A DNA stretch of 64,000 nt. Origin: Kingdonia uniflora. Lineage: Eukaryota; Streptophyta; Magnoliopsida; Ranunculales; Circaeasteraceae. Made by a program: the position numbers and the translations under genes. Below, one piece after another: positions 56,408-64,000 of the stretch; within the stretch, counting starts at the first letter, position 1, and every line of letters starts with the position of its first letter. The stretch spans positions 248,001 through 312,000 of the forward strand of contig JACGCM010002893.1 in NCBI GenBank assembly GCA_014058105.1. The letters run 5' to 3'. The notes beneath the pieces were generated by a model. The model worked only from the letters and a program-made list of their open reading frames with translations. It made no database searches and was not told the origin of the DNA.

Positions 56408-57710
56408 ATACTTGGGTTACATAGGGGTAGAAGAGATTGAAACTTTGATTGAGAGATATAATAGGTGGGTTTACATTAGAGTATAAAAATTTGGGTTGGT
56501 AAATGTTGTTAATGATTAAAGGATTCAAGATTCCTAGTTGTATAAACCAACTCATATAATGGTGAAAATTGGAGAAAGAGAGGGGAAATCTGAGGTGAAA
56601 GTAGAGAGATAGAAAACTGGTTTTTGTAATATTTGGTTAAAACAAGGGCTATAGGAATTACTTCTGAGTCTACCTACCTTCCACTTAATTACAACAAGTA
56701 CAACCATTGGAACAAAAATAGCTAGGTGTATTTAGGACATTATATACGAAATGGCATCTTGTAATTAAAGTTCAAAGCAAGGGCATTGTGTTTATTAGGG
56801 AATCGAGTTACATATAAGTCTTTATACTTTTCTGAAAATTACAAAGAAGAACAGCTATTGCATCCAAAATAATAGGGTCATTTGAGATAATTGTTTCGTT
56901 CATTCTCACTTTTGTCCCATTTAATCACAGGGTCAACACAATATCTACGTTATCTGGTTATAATATGATACATAGAACCCTCCTCGACATGCGTGGTTGT
57001 AAAATTGAACGTGCTCAATTGCAAATTTCACCGTAAGGCTTATTTTTATTTGAAGGGCATTTGTGTCTCTTACTGTTCACATTCGCTACAATGGTTGGGG
57101 GATCTCGCTCAATCTATGATTACTTTAAAGATGATATTTTTTTCAAATACTTATGGAAATGCATCTTAAGATCAATTGACAATGAGAGGAGTAACCCTAT
57201 GATCTTATATTATTGAGGTGCAAAGCTTGAATACCATTTGTGGGACTATGTTTCTCAACACTCTCATTTTTAAAATCCGCACGCCTATCAAATTATCTAT
57301 GCTTCTTGAAATCTATTTTATATAAAGTTGTTTATCCTATTCCTGACATACAAACCCAACCTCATCATTTCCAGGTAGATTCTAATTGCCAACGACTATT
57401 TAAGTTTAATGCCATACAACTATTAACAATTTCTGTATTTTGGAGAAATTGTTACAAATTTTTTGGAATACCATGATAGTATCATCTTCTTTGATATCAA
57501 ATTTAACCTAACTATTTTTAATTATTTGGCAGAGAGGTAGTGTCCGAAATTCGATTAATCATAAGACAAACTCCTCCTTTTAAAAGTTCTTACAAATTTG
57601 TAATTCACATATGGCAGAATCTAACTACCAGTTATTATTTTGGTTAAATACCATATGTATATTAACAAATTTGGAGAGTAGACATCTATTTTTTGGATAA
57701 AATTTATCGA
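56408..57710. other. AT-rich spacer, no gene seen
   Basis: Only short unassigned frames, the longest 78 codons at 57240-57476 (+). Confidence 0.4.
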
Positions 57711-57719
57711 AGCCCTCAT

Positions 57720-58620
57720 AATTGGCAAACAAAGACAACCTCGTTAATAGAGAACTAACGTAGCAGAAGCGAATTGATAATCAAGAAAAGCTAAAAGGAA
57801 AGATAAAAGCATAAAGCTTGAATTACTATTGATAATTGATTGAATAAGATATAAGATGATTCTCTTGCTATTACATCATCTTTATTTAAATGAAAATAAC
57901 TTAATTCAAGAACAATAAAGAAAGACCTAGAGTTTCCAATTTAATGGAACTTCTAAAATAAAAAGAAAACTCCTAAATAAAATTCTAAACACAAAATAAC
58001 CCTAAGAAGGTTTATTTGAATTAGTTCTAAAATAGTAAACATGAAAGAAATATGGAAAATTTTCATTTTGCCTTGAGAAATGCGTAACACAAGCTCTTGT
58101 ATCATGCGCTCTTTCTTCAAAGGAACTTTCCCTTGAGTTTGGTAAAAAGAAATTAGGCTCTCCCAATTATGAGCGATTAATAAGTATTGTAATCCTTGCC
58201 AACGAATAAGATACTTTGAATAGAGAATTCCTTGTGTTATCGTAACCTCGTAATGTACTTCATATCTTGGCCCTCTTTTACCTGCATCCGTGCGATTATT
58301 AATTTGTTCACGTATGTAATCTTTGAAACTTTGACCTCTTCTTTGAAGATAAACAAACAACTTTATCTTTGCACGCCTTCCTTCAGATATGGGATCTTTA
58401 AACCATGTTTTCTTCTTCTTCTTACGCTTACTCTTACTCATATTCATCCATTCTTTTGAAAAACTCGCTCTCGAGTTTGGTAAGAAAAGCCGATTAGAGA
58501 TAGAAGAAAATACTTATTGAACCGAGAGTTAAAAGATGGTTTAGCTTGTTGAACCTCCAAAAGAAAAGAATCTACAAACTTACTTGGTGGATTGAACATA
58601 TTGTCGAAAGGAACCATACG
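57720..58620 (-). pseudogene. Degenerate retroelement-like ORF with a possible chromodomain-like segment
   Basis: The frame 58447-57953 starts with a basic run (K-R-K-K-K-K-K), then R-R-G-Q-S-F-K-D-Y-I-R-E-Q and R-Y-E-V-H-Y-E-V ... Y-L-I-R-W-Q-G-L ... H-N-W-E. The last part resembles the Y-L-V-K-W-x-G ... x-x-W-E core of chromodomains at the end of chromovirus integrases, but it is too short and diverged to be sure. The flank at 57760-57960 looks like an LTR end on the minus strand. Confidence 0.3.
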
Positions 58621-58869
58621 TAACTTGTTACATCCAAGTCTCGCACATATTTAAAAAATGTGGTCAATGAAATTTGAAAAAAAATTTAGCAATACATTGA
58701 TTCAAATCATCAAGTTTTCATCAGCTTCAACAGATATATTCGTTGGATCCTCCAATTTGGATATTTTATCAAAGATAGTAGATTACTCTACACTTCCAGG
58801 TTGTTCATTCTTCTTCAATGGTTCAATGGGAGGTGTGGTTGTGTGAGAAAAAAAATAGAAAATGTATAT

Positions 58870-59164
58870 ATGATAAATGTGATGTTGACAAAGATGGAAT
58901 TTTTGAATATCAAGCACTCTATACTAACATACACATATACTCACAATAGATATATATGAGAGAAAAGAAAAATTGATATATTGATTAAAAACCCTGAGGT
59001 TGTTGTAGGTTTCTCTAGGTTACAATATTGAACCCTTATTGGGATATAAATACTTTTTATAAACTATTTCCATAAAGCCCTAGCTTACATGGGTTTGTGA
59101 GGAGCCCAGTAGGATACCCCAATCCAGTTGGGATCCCACCTTAGGCCAGACCCAACTTCTAATA
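58870..59164 (-). repeat. 3' LTR of the copia element
   Basis: Minus strand: TATTAGAAGTTGGGTCTGGCC after the purine run CCAAGGGGGAG, then TATA-like 'tttataaaaagtatttatatcc', then 'aacctacaacaacctcagggttttt'. The left boundary is not clear; 58870 is an estimate. Confidence 0.55.
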
Positions 59165-59407
59165 CTCCCCCTTGGGGTGTTCCATACCAGGACGACTTGC
59201 CTCATTAAAAATTTTACTTAGCAAAACACCTTTGGGCAAAAAGTTATGCAAGGAAAGAGTACAATCCCATGCCCTGCATGGGTTGTGAATGCGTATACAT
59301 TGCCTCATCAAAACCTCTAGTCAGTAAAGCCCATTGGGACAAAAACTGTACTATCGGGAAAAAGAGTATAACACGCATGTGTCCACGTCAGGTCGGGACT
59401 ACTCCCC

Positions 59408-60100
59408 TTGATGTCGATCTCTCATGAGATGTATCGTACCAAGATAATAATGAATAAAAACTTTTGCATGCCGATTCCATATACTAGCTGCTTTAATTTA
59501 AGTGGTACAAGAGTCTTCGTGAATAGGTTTACAAAGTTGTCTTTTAAAATGTCTTCAATAACGTCAATCTCATTCACCTTCTATAATTCATAAGTATGGA
59601 AAGACTTCTGTGAAATGTGCTTCATCCTGTCACTATTAATAAAATCGTCATTGATTGAATGATGCAAACTATCTTATCTTCATACAGATTCGATGCTTTA
59701 TTTTAGATAGAACATGCCACAACTTTAGTTAATGTGATATATCTTGGAGCATAACCCTCTTTCTCTGCCAGCTTCATGAAGTGTGAGAATTCCCTCATGG
59801 TTCGAAGATGTAACAAATATCGTCTGGTTCATCGATCCCGAAGAGTATGTTGCATCCCCGTACATAAAAACATAGTCCATCTAACAATGGCCTCCATGTA
59901 GGTCTGATAAGTGTCCTGCATCGACGTACTCTATAATTTTATGTTTACCATATTTTGGGTAAAATAGACCCCAGTCTTTTGTGCCGAGCATATACCTCAG
60001 AATATGCTTGATCTTATTCCGGTACCTTTGGATAGGAACATAATTATGGTAAGCCAAATAATTCACTACGATGAGACATTGGGTCTAGTGTACCCAGCTC
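59408..60100 (-). pseudogene. Copia RNase H region
   Basis: K-H-I-L-R-Y-M-L-G-T-K-D-W-G-L-F-Y-P near 60010, V-D-A-G-H-L-S-D near 59910, and D-N-F-V-N-L-F-T-K near 59540 are the usual motifs of copia RNase H (final D-x-x-T-K included). Confidence 0.75.
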
Positions 60101-60900
60101 GGTATAACAAAGCACCTCCTAGATATGGCACCTTAGTCCTAGGAGTTTCTCCCCCCATTAGGATGGTAGAAGATGTCCTTCTCTATATTTAAGTGGTGGA
60201 CGATTACAAGTGACTTAGCACCGTGTGCTGCATCCATACCTAAGTATTTAGATAACACTCCTGGTATATGTCGCATGGTGTATGAGTATGTCACTACCAA
60301 GATGTTTGATTTGCAAATCAAGATAATACTAGGTTTCCCTAAGGTCTTTTATTTTGAATTCCTTCCTAAGGTATTCGGCGGCTCTCACAATCTCCATCGG
60401 AGTTCTAATGATATCTAAATTATTTAGTACACTTTATGATGACTTAAGCTAATATCTATATTCTAAATAAAAACACATTGACAGATACGACTATTTGCAA
60501 AGTCCCCGACCTTCAAATACTCAGTCAATTTACTATGTCACATGGGCCCTAATTGCTTCAAGCCAACAGTGACTTATCCAGTTTTATTACATACACACCT
60601 CGTGTGTGTTAGGCTTAATTGCTTCCAGAAACTTATATACTCCAGGTAACTTTTTGTAGATATCTGTATCTAGCTTCCCATATAGATACGCAGTAATTAC
60701 ATAAGATACATGTCTAACTTGTCCTTGATAACTGACAGATTGATTAGTACAAAAAAGTTATAACGTCCATAACCGGAGAATAAGTCTTATCGTAATTGAT
60801 GCCAGGTCTTTGAGAGAATTCCTGGGCAACTAGTTTTGCTTTGACCTAATTATCTTTCTAAGTTAATTACGTTTCCATACCATTTCCATTTGTAACTGAC
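60100..60900 (-). pseudogene. Copia reverse transcriptase
   Basis: K-A-K-L-V-A-Q-E-F-S-Q-R-P-G-I at 60845-60800, then Y-S-P-V-M-D; further left, in the 60139-60321 frame, the R-H-I-P-G-V ... V-V-H-H-L-N-I-E-K-D pieces of the RT C-terminal part. The catalytic Y-V-D-D could not be found. Confidence 0.65.
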
Positions 60901-61579
60901 ATGCTCTATAACATCACTTCGCATTATGCTAGCAAGCTGAGCTCCACTTAAATTTTAGACACCCACTTTGGCCAATGTACAATAACATACAGTCATTTAC
61001 AATAAGTGGCCGTTTTGAATCCTCATCCTTGATGGCGAGTACAGTAGAAAATACAAACACCTTGTAGACAAATTACTATTGAACGATTCTACATTATGCC
61101 ATTACAAACTTTTAATAAATCAAAATCTCCTTATTATCATACGTATGTGCCACCCTAGGCTTATCTCGTAATGCATCAACTGGCTGCGTAGTTACTATTG
61201 CTTAGTCTATGGGTGGATCCATCCCTGATGAACCGACTACACCATTAGTCATATTTGCCCCTTCTTATACAACTCCCCAGCTCATAATACTTTCTTCTAA
61301 CGGTGCTCTGCACTAAACACGAACCTCAAATTTGTTTACAGGATGCATACTAATTCTCTCGGAGCGTTCAAATGTGTAAGTGCATTACTTGCAGGTGCAT
61401 ACACCTATGATACTTCAACAGTGTCTATGAATGTGTATGGCAATTTATTTGTGACCTATTGCAAGTTTGGAATCTGTTGAACCTTATTGTCGCTTAACTT
61501 ATGTAAATGGATCTAGATAAGATAACGATGGTGTTTTCTAACTAATCTTGGAAATATCCTTAATATTAACTGTTATATC

Positions 61580-62280
61580 TCCCCCCAATGCTAAAAATAT
61601 CATCTCATCAAAGTGATAATCTGCCCTGCAGTATATACGTCGCCAGTGGGCTTCAAATATCTACTGATAAATATGAATCATAATCCACATAATACCAGGT
61701 TGACGTTGGGGACCCAAATTCATGTATTACAAAAGCTATCTTTGGGAAGGAATCCCACCCAGAAAGGCAACACTGGGATCCCACCCAGTTACTAGTTACT
61801 TTGGGAAAACTTTAATGATTTATTATCAGGTTAATCCTAATCAGCGCTACTGGGAGTAAAAATGCATAACCCACACATCAGTCGGAAGCTATGATTGTAA
61901 TACCAGTAGCCAAACGATTGGCCTAAATCGCTTGATTAGGTTCTCCGCCAATCCCGAGTTGGGTATGGTATTGGTTACTCGCAATGCTCAATCATCTATC
62001 CCATTAGCGATAAAATAATCATCAAAAGCCTATGAGTCAAACTTGCAAGCTCCGTCAAGTCGCATTGAGCGACTTGATCGGATAATCCAGAAACTGAGCC
62101 TGTGATCGAATGATCTAAGTAAGAGGTCGTGCTAACATTGCATTCCTAGTTGTTAACAACATACAAACGTAAGACCATCTCCAAGATGCGCCTATTATGA
62201 CCAAAAATACTCAAGTGGGCCACTATATGGATGGATAGGTCCACATATGTCATGGATGCACTTGGAGAAAAGGCTGGAGA
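61580..62280 (-). pseudogene. Copia integrase C-terminal half
   Basis: A-D-Y-H-F-D-E-M-I-F-L-A-L-G-G at 61630-61580 is the usual end of integrase in this copia group; before it, pieces of the R-L-G-I-Y-V-G / L-E-P-L-T-G-D stretch are decayed. The catalytic part lies between 62280 and about 62100, very degraded. Confidence 0.55.
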
Positions 62281-63055
62281 TCTTACTCCACCATGGTCAT
62301 ACTATGACAAATAATAGACTTTCTTGGAAAACAATCATTACATGTACACTCTTTGGATCTTCTCTCCTTTTAAGGAAAATCAAAATATATTCCCGATAAT
62401 CTTTCTCATTATCCTAGCCATGAGGAGTGTCTTAGAAACCATTTCAATAACGTACTCTAACCTTTAGAGATAGTGGGAATGCATATAACCTGTCTATCAT
62501 TTTCTCTTATCGTCTTTACGTGATAATTATTATCATGTATCTCTCTATTACTTAGTAACATCTGGTTGAATTTATTAGTGTATAAAGCAGACTAGATACC
62601 CAGTATCGTACCATTAGAAAGTAATAGCATGATACTCCTAGTGTTCTCTATCATGTTGGTCGTGCTAATGATATTTGTGACATTCCTGATGCACAAGGTT
62701 AGAGATAAGAAATATGTCAATATTTTAAAATGATCGAGTGTGTCGTACGTTTGTGTCGTCACTTATCCGATTATTGGTTAATACTCAATGAGCAGATAGA
62801 TCCATATGGCGTGTTGTATATAGTAGATCAACTATCATACATGGAATTTAACTACTTCCCAAACAATAAATTCTCATAATCAAAGAACAATATCATAGAT
62901 GTGATATTAAGCAATGCATGTCACAGACATTCTATTAAAGTAACCAATGAAGAGTTCCCAACTCAGTCAATAATAGTACTAATAAAACAAAACTACTACT
63001 ATGCAATGAGTAAGTTACTACGTAATAATGCTCTCTAGGTGACATCATTAATCTA
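62281..63055 (-). other. Decayed copia interior
   Basis: Between gag and integrase; no motif readable with confidence. Confidence 0.35.
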
Positions 63056-63059
63056 CTGA

Positions 63060-63480
63060 GAATTTACTACAGTTTATTCTTAGAACTTGATCCAAAGCTG
63101 CATTGGTATCATGAGAGAAATTTAAGTCTGCAAACTCTACCGTGGTGAGGTCTAAGCCAACTCTGTTCACGTGATAAGTCCAGGGTTGATCTCTCTGGAT
63201 TGTCTGGCTTGCCTTTCAATTCCGAACCTAGTGCCCGATTATCTCGTATCCAATTTAGAATTTTTTCTTTTTTATTTGGTCCATTGGTGAACTTCTTGTT
63301 TCCCTTGCCTCTGGTTACTGATGGTTAGAATTTCAATCCTGCCATTGTTACCACCTTTCGTCTATTCACAGTTGTGACCCTGTCTGTAGCTTCCCTTTTC
63401 AATAAACCCAACATTGTGCGACCACCCAGGGACATGCTTACTCGTAGTAGGCATAAGCTTATGATTTTTAACCAGTAGCT
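63060..63480 (-). pseudogene. Copia gag C-terminal part
   Basis: L-L-V-K-N-H-K-L-M-P-T-T near 63460, a basic G/Q/R-rich linker, and V-E-F-A-D-L-N-F near 63130 follow the copia pattern of a gag linker before the protease. The zinc knuckle itself is not clear. Confidence 0.5.
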
Positions 63481-64000
63481 TATCGTTTTAGTGATAAATG
63501 AGGAAAAATTATATTAGGTACATATGTACAGTGAACTATCAAATGTTGCCTCGGAAGTGCATTATTTGAAGCCCAAAAAATTTAGCATAATATTCATAAT
63601 ATCTATGTTTACCTTAACTATTTTTCCACATAATATCATAGTGGAGTTGAATAAAAAAAGTCTGCAGTTATACAATACTAGAATAAAATAGGGTAATATA
63701 TGGTAATCCATTATCAGGTCTTCCTGAATATGGAGGCAAAGGTGCAATCAAAACTCCTACTTTGTTATTTAGAAACTCGTTGTTCTAAACAATAGTCTTT
63801 TCTAGATTTTGCAATAACATATGGATTTCAGTATCTATACAGGTCAAGTTTATTAGTACCGAAATAAAGCTGTAGTATGGGAGGTCTTCAATGTTCTGAG
63901 TGTCGTCAACATCTATTATGCATGTAGATCAATACCAGTAGTAGTACTTGATAAATATTCTTTGCATAAAGGTAATTTATAGTATTCAAGTCAGTGATTC
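63481..64000. other. Window end, no gene seen
   Basis: AT-rich. The upstream part of copia gag would be expected here but is not recognisable. Confidence 0.35.

Larger units (their letters stand above)
58870..63480 (-). mobile_element. Ty1/copia retrotransposon, degenerate, minus strand
   Basis: From the right: gag end (63480-63060), integrase core and end (about 62280-61580), RT (about 60900-60100), RNase H (about 60100-59408), polypurine tract (59165-59175), and 3' LTR (to 59164). The order integrase before RT is the copia order. The 5' LTR is beyond the window or lost. Every domain has stops and shifts. Confidence 0.8.

Noticed and set aside
1..64000. tRNA, rRNA or riboswitch
   Set aside because: I saw no cloverleaf-like or rRNA-like segment on either strand; a covariance-model scan (for example tRNAscan-SE, Infernal) would settle it.

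Overview
The window looks like an intergenic block of a large flowering-plant genome, probably a eudicot. It is AT-rich and built almost entirely of LTR retrotransposons, most of them degenerate, truncated or rearranged; I see no intact host gene. The organism cannot be named from the sequence.

Layout. (A) 152-8930: 3' half of a Ty3/gypsy element on the minus strand (3' LTR, polypurine tract, a gene running antisense to pol, tandem repeats, integrase end). (B) about 8931-18742: plus-strand element without its 5' end (gag, protease, RT, RNase H, integrase, tandem repeats, antisense gene, 3' LTR). 18743-22140: spacer with MITE-like pieces. (C) 22141-31572: plus-strand element with 5' LTR, primer-binding leader, complete gag-pol and the 3' part of its antisense gene. 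(E) 31573-35127: a palindrome of two 3' ends, each with LTR, polypurine tract and antisense promoter/ORF1. 35128-35982: minus-strand RNase H/integrase fragment. (F) 35983-39153: a different, internally deleted Ty3/gypsy element. (G) 39154-46462: antisense gene plus 3' LTR of another plus-strand element. 46463-47050: LTR-like piece with many TTCGAA-type motifs. (H) 47396-51560: minus-strand deletion derivative with 5' LTR. 51561-58900: low-density region with an AP2/ERF pseudogene, a RING-like fragment, coding minisatellites and a retroelement remnant. 58870-63480: minus-strand Ty1/copia element, 3' LTR to gag, all degenerate.

The main biological point is the antisense gene of the first family (A, B, C, E, G). 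It lies between pol and the 3' LTR on the strand opposite pol. It has its own TATA-like box 65-75 bp before a conserved small ORF1, a second small ORF2, and a multi-exon ORF whose N-terminal part resembles the 'putative gypsy type transposon' (Transposase_28-like) proteins, followed by coiled coils and an acidic tail. One short intron (77-85 bp, phase 1) is at the same codon position in four diverged copies, and other introns are shared by two or three. Antisense extra ORFs and 3' tandem repeats are known in plant Ty3/gypsy elements of the Tat/Retand type. What the sequence adds is an apparently self-contained, spliced, separately promoted gene inside the element. Every copy here carries stops or frameshifts, so the window holds relics of that system.
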